This document shows, piece after piece, positions 38,155 to 47,249 of a stretch of 64,000 bases of DNA (position 1 is its first letter; every line of letters starts with the position of its first letter). The translations under genes and the position numbers were made by a program. The stretch lies in NCBI RefSeq assembly GCF_001641695.1, contig NZ_LSEF01000026.1, positions 63,405 to 127,404 on the forward strand. Direction: 5' to 3'. Under the pieces are notes generated by a model. The model did not search any database. It had not been told where the DNA came from and worked only from the letters and a program-made list of their open reading frames with translations. This DNA is from Bradyrhizobium neotropicale. Its GTDB lineage: Bacteria; Pseudomonadota; Alphaproteobacteria; Rhizobiales; Xanthobacteraceae.

Positions 38155-39711
38155 TCACGCCGCTGAAATAATGGAGGCGTGCGCGGTCGCGGCCTCGCCA
38201 CGCTCCACATGCTTAATCTCGCCGGTTTTAACCCTGTCGAGATAGCGCTTGAACCAGGCGATCGCCGACTTTTCGATAAACGCATGGGCGTATTCATCGA
38301 CTGGCTCAATGCCAGCCTTGATCAACTCGGCTTTGGGGCAACCGCCGATCCTCGCGACGAAGACCGCGTGGCAATCGTTGATTGCGCGGATAATGGTTGG
38401 GAGCCGATCTTCCTCGGCATAGCCGCCGCCGCAATAGAGCTGGACGGGGCGATGGTCCACGATCTTTGCGCCTGTGGCGGATAGTTCGTAGATCTGGAAC
38501 TCCTTGGCGTGGCCAAAATGTTCGTTGATCAGTGCCGAGCCTTTGGTCGCGACCGCTACCAGCACCTTTACGGCGTCGGCGCAATCCGCGAGCTCCGCAA
38601 GCTGCCGACGTGTGGCCGCAACTTTGGCATGGCGCACATTTTCGACCCTGGCCTGATAGGCCTTTCTGGCCTCCACATCGTATTTGTGCCCAAGCGCCGC
38701 GATCCGTTCGGTGGTGAACTCGGCTCTGCGGTCATCACCCAGGAGGCCGACTGCGTCGGCACGACATTGGCGGCAGTGCCGCATCATTTTCATCTCCCCT
38801 TCGCAACTATCCTGCAGCGTCTTCAGTTCCCATGCCGTCGGACCACGCTGCCCGTTCAGGCCAAACACCGTGCCATGCTCTGGCGAAGAGATCAGCGGCA
38901 TTATGTTGTGCAGGAACGCTCCGCGCGCTTTCACTTCCTTGTTGACCTCGACCAGATGCCTGTCGTTGATCCCCGGGATCATGACCGAGTTGATTTTGCA
39001 GAGGATGTCGCGCGCTGCGAGGACGCCAAGCCCCTGGAGCTGCCGCTCGATCAGGATCTTTGCGGCATCAATGCCGACATGACGCTTGTGCTTGTAGAAT
39101 ATCCAGGGGTAGATCCTAGCGCCGACATGCGGATCGATCGCGTTGATGGTGATTGTGACGTGATTGACGTTGCATTTCGCGATCGCATCCACGTGATCCA
39201 ACAAAGCGAGTCCGTTGGTCGACAGACAGAGCTTGATGTCGGGTGCGACCTTGTTGACGAGCTCGAATGTCTTGAAGGTTTTTGCCGGATTGGCAAGTGG
39301 ATCACCCGGGCCCGCGATCCCAAGCACCGTCAGCTGTGGAATTGTGGAAGCCACAGCCAGCACCTTGTCCGCCGCCTGCTCAGGCGACAGCTTCTCGCTG
39401 ACGACTCCCGGGCGCGACTCATTGGCACAATCATATTTTCGGTTGCAATAGTTACACTGGATATTGCAGACCGGCGCCACCGCGACATGCATTCGGGCAT
39501 AGTGATGGTGTGCTTCCTCGCTGTAGCACGGATGATTCTTGACCTTCTCCCAGATCTCGGACGTCAGATCAGCCGAGACTGCGTGCGGTGTACAGCCCGC
39601 CATTCCGCCAGCGCCGGTCCCGCTGCAACTCATGCGCTCCGTGAAGGCCTGTCTGGCTTTACCCATGGTGGCGCTGCCATCCGATGCCTTGCGTTCCGCT
39701 GACACGTCCAT
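38155..39711 (-). CDS. nifB: NifB, FeMo-cofactor radical SAM synthase
   Basis: The product has 518 residues from the ATG at 39711 (GGAG 9 bases upstream); a second ATG five codons earlier has no ribosome site. The radical-SAM cluster is [19 protein letters not shown], followed by [19 protein letters not shown] and [30 protein letters not shown] ends the SAM part. The C-terminal ~120 residues ([31 protein letters not shown]) form a NifX-like cofactor-carrier domain. It makes NifB-co, the 8Fe-9S-C precursor of FeMo-co, and is the first gene of its operon. Confidence 0.96.
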   Translation of the reverse strand: MDVSAERKASDGSATMGKARQAFTERMSCSGTGAGGMAGCTPHAVSADLTSEIWEKVKNHPCYSEEAHHHYARMHVAVAPVCNIQCNYCNRKYDCANESRPGVVSEKLSPEQAADKVLAVASTIPQLTVLGIAGPGDPLANPAKTFKTFELVNKVAPDIKLCLSTNGLALLDHVDAIAKCNVNHVTITINAIDPHVGARIYPWIFYKHKRHVGIDAAKILIERQLQGLGVLAARDILCKINSVMIPGINDRHLVEVNKEVKARGAFLHNIMPLISSPEHGTVFGLNGQRGPTAWELKTLQDSCEGEMKMMRHCRQCRADAVGLLGDDRRAEFTTERIAALGHKYDVEARKAYQARVENVRHAKVAATRRQLAELADCADAVKVLVAVATKGSALINEHFGHAKEFQIYELSATGAKIVDHRPVQLYCGGGYAEEDRLPTIIRAINDCHAVFVARIGGCPKAELIKAGIEPVDEYAHAFIEKSAIAWFKRYLDRVKTGEIKHVERGEAATAHASIISAA

Positions 39712-39781
39712 ATACCCGGTCTCCATAGAGGGTCGAACCGGCTCCGTGATTCATTTCCTGGAGCCGTTCTGTAGAACCATT

Positions 39782-39797
39782 AGCAACTCACGTGCCA
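39782..39797 (-). promoter_or_regulatory. Sigma-54 promoter for the nifB operon
   Basis: The minus strand reads TGGCACGTGAGTTGCT, a perfect TGGCAC-N5-TTGCW, about 70 bp before nifB. Confidence 0.88.
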
Positions 39798-39884
39798 TGG
39801 TGGCATCGCGCGACCTAGCTGCTTGGTTCAATGGTTTAAGGGGAAGCGTGTAGGGACACGGAATTTGGAGACCGTGCTGAGGGA

Positions 39885-39900
39885 TGTCGTAAGGCTGACA
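39885..39900. promoter_or_regulatory. NifA upstream activator sequence for nifB
   Basis: TGTCGTAAGGCTGACA is a perfect TGT-N10-ACA, 88 bp upstream of the -24 element. No gene lies between 39901 and 40232. Confidence 0.85.
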
Positions 39901-40232
39901 CGCCGTACTGTTTCCGACAGTGTCGATCGACCCTGCTGCAAAAATCGCTACTCGCCTCCCTTATACCATTCGGAGAAGCTGGGACCCCGGGCGCAGCGAT
40001 AATGTGGTTTGACATAGGCTGAACGAACTGAAGTCGGTCCGCGGCAAGCTAATCGCCACTCCACAGCTTTCCCTATCCGGTACAATCGTTTGACACGGTG
40101 GCTAGGGTGGTGGAGACAGGGGGCGGAAGCAGATCGAATTGTTGCGACTTCTTTTCGGCGTGATATTTCCGGACTTCCACGTGGCTAATAGGCTGATAAC
40201 GCTCCCGGCTGCATGGACCCACGGAGCGCGAG

Positions 40233-40421
40233 ATGGCAGTACATCGTCTCTCGATCGAGCGCGAGCGGGATCAGCTTCTTCAGAGGGCCGACAGGGCTAT
40301 CTCGGAAAGCAAACGGCTCGTGGATTCACTACACCAATCGATAAGCCAGGCGCAGGAGCTGGAGCAGCGCCTGAACTACGACCATTGCCTCCGCATTGGG
40401 AACCACCGCCGAAACAGGTGA
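40233..40421 (+). CDS. Small coiled-coil protein
   Basis: The product has 62 residues, with GGAG 6 bases before the ATG. Almost all is one amphipathic helix: VHRLSIERERDQLLQRADRA and ISESKRLVDSLHQSISQAQE followed by LEQRLNY. Short helical proteins of this kind with an RLNY ending recur in Bradyrhizobium genomes, without known function. It runs against the surrounding minus-strand nif operons. Confidence 0.5.
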   Translation: MAVHRLSIERERDQLLQRADRAISESKRLVDSLHQSISQAQELEQRLNYDHCLRIGNHRRNR

Positions 40422-40478
40422 GATGGCACGGTCTCTTTGGATTTGAACGTCCCTGTTGGCGCAAGGGAGCAAAGAAGG

Positions 40479-41345
40479 CTAAGCCGCGCACAGGAGCTCG
40501 ATAGCACGCGAAAGCGGGATGGCGAGCGGCGCGATGCCCTGCGCGACCAGGAAGCGCAACTCATTTTTCGAGAGCGCAGCCGGATCCACCACAGCGTAGT
40601 GGGTCTCTGCCGAACGCTTCAGCACTTGTCGGGCATAGGTACGCAGGAGCTGGTCGTTGAACCGGCAACCGACGAACAGAAAGCTACGATCCGTACGGCG
40701 CGCCTTCACCTCATCCGGAATTGGCGTCTGGATGTCGATCTCAGTCAATGCCTCAACGTAGTCCGCATCCGAGATCAGGAAATTCCTTGCCGGCACGACG
40801 CTGCCATGCGGTTTGTAGAGAATGGTGGTCCAGCGCCCGGCGATCTGACCATCGACCTCCTGGCCCGCCGCATCGTAGAAGCGATACCAGCGTTCCTCGC
40901 CGATTCCGGCGCGAGTGATACCCTGGATCTCGCCCCAGTCCTCGCGCAGGCCGAAGGCCGCTCGCATCGCTCCATCGTACCAGCTATCGACCACTAATGG
41001 TAGCGCCAGCGTGGCCAGATATTGGTGCAATGCTGTCGGCGCGGCTGCCGCCGCGAATGCTTCTGCCATCAGCGCGCTCACGGTGGCACGATGCCTTGTG
41101 TTTTCGATGTACTGAGCCGAGGCCCAGGCGTTTCCCCTGGCCCGGCGCGGCAGCGCGACCTTGCTGGCGAAGAACGCAGCGAGCGTCTCTGGAGCCATCG
41201 GCGCTGTCGAGATGGAGAGCTCGGCCAAGCCAGGCCCGAGATATGGAACGACGCGGCCCTTCCGCAGGTGCTGTGCGACTTCTCGGAGGGTGGCCTCGGC
41301 GTCCGCCGAGCTGGCGAAGTCGATGCAAGGGGCCAGCGCGTTCAT
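40479..41345 (-). CDS. SIR2-like domain protein of the nifS operon
   Basis: The product has 288 residues. The N-terminal [20 protein letters not shown] matches the NAD-binding start of SIR2-like domains (VPYLGAGLS), and [20 protein letters not shown] with HYAVVDP matches the end (FVGxSxxD). The region between is divergent. Its ATG overlaps the nifT stop (TGATG), so it is co-translated with nifS-nifT. SIR2-like domains deacetylate proteins or hydrolyse NAD+; the role in nitrogen fixation is unknown to me. Confidence 0.75.
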   Translation of the reverse strand: MNALAPCIDFASSADAEATLREVAQHLRKGRVVPYLGPGLAELSISTAPMAPETLAAFFASKVALPRRARGNAWASAQYIENTRHRATVSALMAEAFAAAAAPTALHQYLATLALPLVVDSWYDGAMRAAFGLREDWGEIQGITRAGIGEERWYRFYDAAGQEVDGQIAGRWTTILYKPHGSVVPARNFLISDADYVEALTEIDIQTPIPDEVKARRTDRSFLFVGCRFNDQLLRTYARQVLKRSAETHYAVVDPAALSKNELRFLVAQGIAPLAIPLSRAIELLCAA

Positions 41346-41566
41346 CAGTCCTCTTTGTCCCCGCCCCGCTTCTTGGCGTTAATCGTAATCGGCAGGCTGG
41401 TGTCGCCGGCCATCTGAGGCAGGTCAAGAACCCATCCATTGGCTAGTCTGATCCAGCCACCCCACAAGGCCTCATTCTCCGATTCCACGATTGGCTCTTC
41501 GAGATCCTTCTTTGGCACGTAGATTGAAAAGCCTGTTTCCGGCGATCGGCGAAGCATGACTTTCAT
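41345..41566 (-). CDS. nifT: NifT/FixU
   Basis: The product has 73 residues from [20 protein letters not shown]. It continues [20 protein letters not shown] and [10 protein letters not shown], full length for NifT/FixU. It overlaps nifS by ATGA at its start and the SIR2-like gene at its end. NifT is a small conserved nitrogen-fixation protein whose exact role is unresolved. Confidence 0.92.
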   Translation of the reverse strand: MKVMLRRSPETGFSIYVPKKDLEEPIVESENEALWGGWIRLANGWVLDLPQMAGDTSLPITINAKKRGGDKED

Positions 41567-42771
41567 GGGCTCGGCTCCATGGGAAGAGAGGTGCCGCTCG
41601 CACACTCCTGCTTCGCGGTTGACGTTGCCCGAAAGCTCGCAAGGACATCGGCCATTACCTGAACGACGTGTTCAATCTCGCTGCTTGTCGTTTCGCGCGA
41701 CAGCGAGAAGCGTATCGCTCCGTTCAGTGAGTCTGGCGGCACCTTCATCGCGCGCAGCACATACGACGGTTCCATCGAACCGGACGTGCAGGCCGAGCCA
41801 ACGGATGCGGCAATGCCGGCGCGGCTTAGATGATGGATGATCGCCTCGCCTTCGAGATGCTCGAACGCGATGCCAGTTGTGTTCGGTAAGCGGCTGTTGA
41901 CGTCGCCGAGCACCATGCAATGACCGAGATTCAGAAGGCCCTGCTCAAGGCGGTCGCGCAATGCGCCAATCCGCGCCTGTTCCTGTTCGAGCGTTGCCGC
42001 GGCAAGCTCCGCCGCCTTTCCCAAGCCGATGATCCCCGGGACGTTTTCGGTACCGGCACGGCGCCGCCGCTCCTGTGGGCCGCCCGTGATGAGCGGACTG
42101 AACCTGGTGCCCTTGCGCACGTAAAGTGCGCCAATCCCTTTCGGCCCATGGAGCTTATGGGCGGAGAGCGAGAGCATATCGATCTCCGTCCTCTTGAGAT
42201 CGATTGGGATCCGTCCCACGCACTGTACGGCGTCGGTATGGAACAGGGCGCCGACCGAGCGCGCCATTTTAGCCAGATATTCTACCGGAAAGATTGTTCC
42301 CGTCTCGTTGTTTGCCCACATGATAGAAGCAACCGCGGTCCGGGGCGACAGAGCCCGGCGGTATGCCTCGACGTCGATCCGGCCGCAGCTATCGACGGGA
42401 ACAAGATGGCATGTCGTGCCGCGACGGGTGAGTTCGTTGGTGAGCGATAGCACGGCCGGATGCTCCACCGCCGTTGCGACCACCTCGTCACGCCCTTCCT
42501 GGACCGCAAGCGCGGACAGAATGGCTGTGTTGTCGGACTCTGTACCGCCCGAGGTAAACACAATCTCGCTGTCAAATTCCGCACCGATCAGGGCCCGCAC
42601 ACATTTTCTCGCCTCCCTGACGCTTCCCGCGACATCGCTTCCGAACACATGCCCTGATGAGGCATTGCCAAACCGCTCCGAGAAGAACGGTAGCATCGCC
42701 GCGATGACCAGCGGGTCAGTGCGCGTGGTCGCGTTATTGTCGAGATAAATTGGCCGCACGAAGCGCCTCAC
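41563..42771 (-). CDS. nifS: NifS cysteine desulfurase
   Basis: The product has 402 residues. The motifs are PIYLDNNATTRTDPLVIAAM, FTSGGTESDNTAI (PLP phosphate), HTDAVQCVGRIPIDL, the PLP lysine in LSLSAHKLHGPKGIGALYVR and the catalytic Cys in SVGSACTSGSMEPSYVLRAM. The start is GTG directly after the nifU stop; a second GTG four codons later would give the classical RPIYLDNN start. NifS supplies sulfur for nitrogenase Fe-S clusters. Confidence 0.95.
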   Translation of the reverse strand: MRRFVRPIYLDNNATTRTDPLVIAAMLPFFSERFGNASSGHVFGSDVAGSVREARKCVRALIGAEFDSEIVFTSGGTESDNTAILSALAVQEGRDEVVATAVEHPAVLSLTNELTRRGTTCHLVPVDSCGRIDVEAYRRALSPRTAVASIMWANNETGTIFPVEYLAKMARSVGALFHTDAVQCVGRIPIDLKRTEIDMLSLSAHKLHGPKGIGALYVRKGTRFSPLITGGPQERRRRAGTENVPGIIGLGKAAELAAATLEQEQARIGALRDRLEQGLLNLGHCMVLGDVNSRLPNTTGIAFEHLEGEAIIHHLSRAGIAASVGSACTSGSMEPSYVLRAMKVPPDSLNGAIRFSLSRETTSSEIEHVVQVMADVLASFRATSTAKQECASGTSLPMEPSP

Positions 42772-43065
42772 TCAATGCCGCACTTTCGCAGCTCCTGCAG
42801 AGGGGATCAGGCGGACGAACCCGCCTAGCCGCTCGATCAAGCGCGCCTGGATACCCTCCAACGTCGCGCTCGCGAGCTTGCAGAGCACACAGGCACCAGT
42901 GAGCTTTACGATGATCTTGTCACCGTCAATCTCGATCAGCTCGCAGTCTCCGCCATCGCGCTTGAGGTTTGGCCGCAGTTCGTCGAGCACAGCGCGGACG
43001 ATCAGCTCACGATCTGCAGAGGATTCGGCTGACGCAAATTTCTTGTCGTGGACCCCGACCTGCAT
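42772..43065 (-). CDS. nifU: NifU C-terminal (Nfu) domain protein
   Basis: The product has 97 residues and is only the Nfu domain: VLDELRPNLKRDGGDCELIE, IDGDKIIVKLTGACVLCKLA and SATLEGIQARLIERLGGFVR. The CxxC (CVLC) binds the transient 4Fe-4S cluster. The IscU-like and ferredoxin domains of full NifU are absent, so scaffolding is shared with the upstream IscA-type protein. It lies between iscA and nifS. Confidence 0.9.
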   Translation of the reverse strand: MQVGVHDKKFASAESSADRELIVRAVLDELRPNLKRDGGDCELIEIDGDKIIVKLTGACVLCKLASATLEGIQARLIERLGGFVRLIPSAGAAKVRH

Positions 43066-43105
43066 GTTGCGATGACCTTTCCGCCAGGCGCTCTGGCCCG
43101 GAAAA

Positions 43106-43426
43106 TCAGCTGAAGGATTTGCCGCAGGAACAGTGCGAGTTCGCGTTCGGATTGTCGAACGTGAAACCAGACCCCTCGAGCGTCACTGCGAAATCGATTG
43201 TGGTGCCGGCAAGATGCTCCCGGCTGGCATTGTCCACGAACACCTTGATGCCATCGCGCTCGACGATGCTATCGTCGGGTTCAGCCGCCTCTGCGAGGCC
43301 CATCGTGTACTTGAATCCGGAACAGCCGCCGGCTTCGACCATGATTCGCAGGCCGCGCGAAGGGACGCCCTTTGCGGCGATCGCACTCTTCACCGCGTTC
43401 ACCGCATTCTCAGTCAAATTGATCAT
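43106..43426 (-). CDS. iscA: IscA/HesB-type Fe-S assembly protein of the nif cluster
   Basis: The product has 106 residues from MINLTENAVNAVKSAIAAKG, with GGAGGTAGA before the ATG; the frame stays open 60 codons upstream without homology. The three family cysteines are in EAGGCSGFKYTMGLAEAAEP and SHCSCGKSFS. A-type proteins carry Fe or Fe-S clusters to targets. It is the first gene of the iscA-nifU-nifS-nifT-SIR2 operon. Confidence 0.93.
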   Translation of the reverse strand: MINLTENAVNAVKSAIAAKGVPSRGLRIMVEAGGCSGFKYTMGLAEAAEPDDSIVERDGIKVFVDNASREHLAGTTIDFAVTLEGSGFTFDNPNANSHCSCGKSFS

Positions 43427-43495
43427 TCTACCTCCAACTGCTTTGGACGATTTGCTGTCGTACTCATTGGCAAGTCGTCGCGACAGGTCGTTCTT

Positions 43496-43511
43496 GGCAA
43501 GTCCCATGCCA
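43496..43511 (-). promoter_or_regulatory. Probable sigma-54 promoter for the iscA-nifS operon
   Basis: The minus strand reads TGGCATGGGACTTGCC. It keeps the critical GG and GC with correct spacing but differs from consensus at two positions. It lies ~70 bp before iscA and ~60 bp from a NifA site. Confidence 0.6.
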
Positions 43512-43570
43512 TCGATTGCGCAATAAAAAGCGCTCGCATTTGCCGACGTCATTGTTTGGTTGTCGACGCG

Positions 43571-43586
43571 TGTCGGGTGTGCGACA
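43571..43586. promoter_or_regulatory. NifA activator site shared by two divergent promoters
   Basis: TGTCGGGTGTGCGACA is a perfect TGT-N10-ACA. It lies 60 bp from the leftward promoter at 43496 and 104 bp from the rightward one at 43690. Confidence 0.75.
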
Positions 43587-43689
43587 CGACGTATTTGCGG
43601 GCACACGGACCAGTGGCGCCCGAGGTGCGGCGAGACACGCCCTGCAACCGCGCCGACCTGCCGCTAGCTTGCGCGCCCAGTAGGTTTGA

Positions 43690-43705
43690 CGGCAGGCAAC
43701 TTGCA
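43690..43705 (+). promoter_or_regulatory. Probable sigma-54 promoter for the unknown gene at 43769
   Basis: CGGCAGGCAACTTGCA keeps the GG/GC core and spacing of TGGCAC-N5-TTGCA, with two mismatches at -24. It lies 64 bp before the ATG and 104 bp from the shared NifA site. Confidence 0.55.
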
Positions 43706-43768
43706 TAAAGTGGTACGCGCAAATCCCGCGGACCGAAATTTCCGCTCGGCACTCGAAGAGGAGGACTC

Positions 43769-44359
43769 ATGACATCGATCGACAACACTGCTCTGGGCCG
43801 TCTTGAGAAGGAAGGCAGGCTTGTGAATGCGGTGCTGAAGGGCTGGACCAAAAAAGAGGGCCGTTTTGGCTTTCGCGGCGACATCGCATTAAGGTTCCAG
43901 CCCCAACTCGCCGACGAGAAGAGGCCGCCAGATTATTCGATTGAACAAGTGCTGACGATCGCGGAACGGGGAGATCCGACGATTCCGATATTGGCCGGCT
44001 ATCTGCACTCCTTTACCTATCTTGCCGATGTCGCACAGGTGCTTGATGGTACGCTGAGCCCGGATGGAAGATATTTCATATTCTGCAACAACATCGACTT
44101 GCTCGCGAAATACCGCACCAAAATTGGTGACATCACGTTCTGCGTGCTGCCATGCGAGGAGTCGACGGTATGGAAGGAGATGATGGACCTGGCCGGTGTC
44201 GACAAGAACGACATCAAGACCTTCGATACGGCGGGCAAGCTCGACTACCTCATCGACGCGGCCAAAGACATTGAGGTGTCCTGCACTGAGCTTTCTTATA
44301 AAGAGGGCCTGTCAAAGATGGGGCCGGTCAAAAACCGGAACGAGAATCGTCCGGTTTAG
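43769..44359 (+). CDS. Unknown protein, probably NifA-regulated
   Basis: The product has 196 residues, with GAGGAGGA before the ATG. The sequence includes LVNAVLKGWTKKEGRFGFRG, QVLTIAERGDPTIPILAGYL, DGRYFIFCNNIDLLAKYRTK and ITFCVLPCEESTVWKEMMDL. It has no signal peptide or membrane segment, so it should be cytoplasmic. Three cysteines (FCNN, FCVLPC) could bind metal or a cluster. I do not recognise a family. It is transcribed away from the iscA-nifS operon and appears to share its NifA site. Confidence 0.75.
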   Translation: MTSIDNTALGRLEKEGRLVNAVLKGWTKKEGRFGFRGDIALRFQPQLADEKRPPDYSIEQVLTIAERGDPTIPILAGYLHSFTYLADVAQVLDGTLSPDGRYFIFCNNIDLLAKYRTKIGDITFCVLPCEESTVWKEMMDLAGVDKNDIKTFDTAGKLDYLIDAAKDIEVSCTELSYKEGLSKMGPVKNRNENRPV

Positions 44360-44368
44360 CGTTTTGGC

Positions 44369-44765
44369 TCAGACCCTCTTTGCCTCGTCATCTTCAACAA
44401 GCTCAACTCCCGTTACGCAGATGTCGCCATCGAGCACTGAGAGCGCAATCGGCGTCAAGCGCTGCCTCTTGCAGGGGCCGTCCACCGCAAGTCCTGTACC
44501 GAGCTCGAACGTCGAGCCGTGCTTGCCGCACATCAGGCGCGAACCCATTGGGATCCAGGAACTGGTTGCGCTCCCACTCCAGCTTCACGTGATCATGCGG
44601 GCAAACCCTGCGATAGCCGATCACGTCCTTACCCGAGCGCACGATCACGATCGGCCTGGCCCGGGCGCACCGTCGTCACCGATAATCATGAGCTGAAAGC
44701 CGATCGCTCGCCGGTTCGGAACATCGCCGGAGTTGCAGATCGCGCACGCGATGTTCCGCTCCATG
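44369..44765 (-). pseudogene. Rieske [2Fe-2S] ferredoxin with two frameshifts
   Basis: Three frames join into one Rieske protein. The first runs CAICNSGDVPNRRAIGFQLM to IIGDDG. The second is IVIVRSGKDVIGYRRVCPHD through KLEWERNQFLDPNG. The third is SRLMCGKHGSTFELGTGLAV, DGPCKRQRLTPIALSVLDGD and a TGA at 44371-44369. The cluster ligands C-P-H and C-G-K-H are both conserved but lie in different frames. The lesions fall near 44655 and 44552. Such ferredoxins occur in other nif clusters as electron carriers. Confidence 0.75.
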
Positions 44766-45007
44766 TCGTCCTCACTAAGGGACCAGGTCTCTCGGCCAGG
44801 CAATTGCAAGAGTCGCGCAAGATCTCGCGGCCGCCCGGGTCAAACCACCTCTCAGGGGCCAGGTGCGATGCAAGGTGCTACGCCACGCATGCGGGTTCGC
44901 CAGGGGGCTTTTTCACCCGCTTGCACGACGCCTCGCTGGCGCGGAAGCACGGATATGGCACGAGATTTGATCCTCGCCCTGAAGCATACGCTTGCATGGA
45001 GATTGAC

Positions 45008-45424
45008 ATGAACACGTCGCCGCAACTCGTCCATCGCTCCGCAAACGAACTCAAATCTCTGCTCGATCATACCGCACCGACTGTGTATTCGATGGCGCGC
45101 CCGATCACGGTGTGCGAGGTCAATTGCACCCACGTGGCTGTCAGCTTCAAATTCGAAGAGCCGGTTCTCGACGCGACCTCCGGCGATCTGGAGGCTTCGC
45201 AATTCGCAGCCAATCCCATGCCCACCGCCCGCGCCGTCGCACCGTGCGCCGCACGTGCCGCCAGGGCGGATGGGATCATGGTTGGGGATCCCTCTGCTGG
45301 TCGCGGCAAGGACAAGGTCAAGGTCAACTCGGTTGAAGCGTCTTGCACGCAACAAACGTCGAGGAAGATGGCCTCGAATGTCTCCCCCGAGGGGAACTGG
45401 CGGGGATGGCCTGACCACCTCTAA
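45008..45424 (+). CDS. Unknown nif-cluster protein
   Basis: The product has 138 residues from the ATG at 45008, with GGAG 6 bases upstream. The N-terminal half (VHRSANELKSLLDHTAPTVY, ITVCEVNCTHVAVSFKFEEP) looks globular; the second half is Ala/Arg-rich and low-complexity. Third-position GC is high, which supports coding. It lies 19 bp before the next nif-associated gene and is probably cotranscribed with it. An antisense frame covers the same DNA, so certainty is moderate. Confidence 0.55.
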   Translation: MNTSPQLVHRSANELKSLLDHTAPTVYSMARPITVCEVNCTHVAVSFKFEEPVLDATSGDLEASQFAANPMPTARAVAPCAARAARADGIMVGDPSAGRGKDKVKVNSVEASCTQQTSRKMASNVSPEGNWRGWPDHL

Positions 45425-45443
45425 GCCAGAAGCTGAGCCATCG

Positions 45444-45758
45444 ATGCCAACTTTTGTGAAGCTCACGCAGGACGGTCGCAAGCTCGAAGTGACAGGGCTC
45501 GCTATTACACTTGGCGGCGAACTCGAAAGCGACAGCCTGATCGAGGTGAAGGATCATCCTTATCGCCGCGCGATCTGGGCAGTCGTGCCCGATGCCAGCC
45601 ACATGGCCGGGCGCGTCCCGTTGACGCGCGAGGAAGCTGGGATTGTAATCGAGGCCCTCAAGAGCGCGCAGACCGCTCTGCTCGCAAGTGCGGTCGCCAT
45701 TCATGAGCGATTTCGGGTCGCTGCAATGATGAAAGCACGTGACCAGGGGATCGAATAG
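45444..45758 (+). CDS. Small conserved nif-cluster protein
   Basis: The product has 104 residues from MPTFVKLTQDGRKLEVTGLA. It continues YRRAIWAVVPDASHMAGRVP and LTREEAGIVIEALKSAQTAL. I recall similar small proteins beside rhizobial nif genes, annotated as hypothetical. There is no signal peptide and no cysteine. It converges on fdxB. Confidence 0.7.
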   Translation: MPTFVKLTQDGRKLEVTGLAITLGGELESDSLIEVKDHPYRRAIWAVVPDASHMAGRVPLTREEAGIVIEALKSAQTALLASAVAIHERFRVAAMMKARDQGIE

Positions 45759-45842
45759 GACCTACTCACATTTTTGGCTTATGGGGATATCGCCGCCGTT
45801 AGGCCCCAGCTTCGAAAGCGAGCGACCTCGCAAGTGAGCGGC

Positions 45843-46127
45843 TCAGGCGACGACAGCGTGAACTTGACAATTGGTGGGACAGACGCGGGCGCACGCGCCG
45901 CAGCCGATACAAGCGCCGACATCGGTCATGACCATAATCTTCTTCTCGATCTCGTCATCATCGTCATCGAGGTCAATCATCTCGCCGTCCTCATTGAGAC
46001 CTTTCAACGTCATGACGTCGCGGCCGCAGACCTTGTAGCAGCGGCCGCAGCCGATGCACCTCTCCGGGTCGATCGAGATCAGGTATTCCGGGCTCCACTC
46101 GCGGCCGTCGCGGGTTACTGATGCCAT
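45843..46127 (-). CDS. fdxB: Nif-specific ferredoxin III (FdxB), 2[4Fe-4S]
   Basis: The product has 94 residues. Cluster motifs are RCIGCGRCYKVCGRDVMTLK and GACIGCGACARVCPTNCQVH, separated by an acidic stretch with five consecutive Asp (DLDDDDDEIEKK) typical of nif ferredoxin III. It is the last gene of the nifHDKENX operon and probably donates electrons for FeMo-co synthesis. Confidence 0.93.
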   Translation of the reverse strand: MASVTRDGREWSPEYLISIDPERCIGCGRCYKVCGRDVMTLKGLNEDGEMIDLDDDDDEIEKKIMVMTDVGACIGCGACARVCPTNCQVHAVVA

Positions 46128-46140
46128 AATCGTTGATCGC

Positions 46141-46341
46141 CTATGCTCTTTCCAGTTTGTTGAGCTCTTGACGCTTGCGTTCGAGAACGGCGAAGGCGTC
46201 GTAGGCCTTCTGAGCGACTTCCAGGATCGAGGTCCAGTTGGCGGGCAGATCTTCGGAGAGATCGTGGAGATCCATCTTAGCCTGGGTCGCTTTGGTCGAT
46301 AGTTTTTTGACCTCGGCTTTCAGTGATTCAAGATCGCGCAT
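46141..46341 (-). CDS. CCE_0567-type nif-cluster helical protein
   Basis: The product has 66 residues from MRDLESLKAEVKKLSTKATQ. It continues AKMDLHDLSEDLPANWTSIL, EVAQKAYDAFAVLERKRQEL, a two-helix hairpin. The family (first seen in Cyanothece CCE_0567) sits next to nifX/DUF269 and can bind metal. The start has GAGG before it. Confidence 0.85.
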   Translation of the reverse strand: MRDLESLKAEVKKLSTKATQAKMDLHDLSEDLPANWTSILEVAQKAYDAFAVLERKRQELNKLERA

Positions 46342-46348
46342 GATCGCC

Positions 46349-46819
46349 TCAGTAGTTCGCAACTTCCGGAAACCTGCGGATCATCTCGACCGCGCTGTTG
46401 ACGTGCCCGTCGCCCTCGGCGGCGAGCTTTGCAAGATTGTCAAAGCCAAAGCGATGTACATCACGTAGCCGCTTGCTCACGACGACAAGCCGCCCTGCGA
46501 TCAGGACCAGCCGACCGAAGCCTTCGTGGTGCATCTTCAGCATCGGGGACACCCCTACTCCGGTTTCTCTTTCGATCGAAAGCGCAACGGCATCGAAGAA
46601 GAGCTCAAGCCGCCAGATCGTATCCGGATCTGGATCGCCGACGATTGGGAGGATGCGCCGCTTCTCCTTGTCGAGCAGGTAGGGCTCGAGGAGGTCGATA
46701 TCCCTCTTGCCTTCCCACGCGCCGTGGGTGTCCTGCGCCCGCCAAATCTTGACGAGCTCCCGGACGAAGGGCGCGTCCACCACCTGATCGCGAGGAGTGG
46801 GCTCAGCCGGTTTGTTCAT
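46349..46819 (-). CDS. NifX-associated DUF269 protein
   Basis: The product has 156 residues from [20 protein letters not shown]; an ATG four codons earlier overlaps the nifX stop as TGATG and is equally possible. It shows [60 protein letters not shown] and [18 protein letters not shown], full length for DUF269. Its function is unknown; it always neighbours nifX. Confidence 0.92.
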   Translation of the reverse strand: MNKPAEPTPRDQVVDAPFVRELVKIWRAQDTHGAWEGKRDIDLLEPYLLDKEKRRILPIVGDPDPDTIWRLELFFDAVALSIERETGVGVSPMLKMHHEGFGRLVLIAGRLVVVSKRLRDVHRFGFDNLAKLAAEGDGHVNSAVEMIRRFPEVANY

Positions 46820-46830
46820 GACAGGTCCCA

Positions 46831-47226
46831 TCAGTCCTCGAACTCCAGATTGCGTTCCCCACCCTTGGCGAGCACCTTGCGCAGCCAAGGCGGCGGAGAG
46901 CCCTTCAGGACGCCTTCGAGCTTGACACAGAGATCGTCGATCGCCTCCGGCTCGGCTACCTTCATTGGATGGATTTTCTGAGCAACCACCCGCGCGGCCC
47001 CCGAGCCGCCGATCGCGGCGACATAAAGAATGGCGCAGTCCTTGATCGCCTCGATCTTCGGCGTGAGCTTATCCTCAATGCCGTCTTCCTTGAGATCTCC
47101 GTCAAACTGGATTGCCTCGACAAAGCGATGGCCGTCCGGTTGGACGTCATAGATGGCGATGTTTCTGGCCCAGCCGAAATGGGCATCGACGCGCTTCAAA
47201 TCCTGAGTGGCGAATGCGACCTTCAT
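46831..47226 (-). CDS. nifX: NifX, FeMo-co precursor carrier
   Basis: The product has 131 residues from [20 protein letters not shown], with GAGGAGGG before the ATG; an ATG eight codons earlier overlaps the nifN stop. It has [20 protein letters not shown] and [20 protein letters not shown], the usual NifX core. It holds NifB-co and VK-cluster between NifB, NifEN and NifDK. Confidence 0.94.
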   Translation of the reverse strand: MKVAFATQDLKRVDAHFGWARNIAIYDVQPDGHRFVEAIQFDGDLKEDGIEDKLTPKIEAIKDCAILYVAAIGGSGAARVVAQKIHPMKVAEPEAIDDLCVKLEGVLKGSPPPWLRKVLAKGGERNLEFED

Positions 47227-47249
47227 CGACTTGGGTCCCTCCTCTGGCA

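Noticed and set aside
44956..44971. TGGCACGAGATTTGAT as a sigma-54 promoter for the gene at 45008
   Set aside because: The -24 part is perfect, but the essential GC of the -12 element is GA, and no NifA site lies upstream.
44852..45481. 209-codon minus-strand ORF
   Set aside because: It is antisense to two plus-strand genes that have ribosome sites; its composition is that of a shadow frame.
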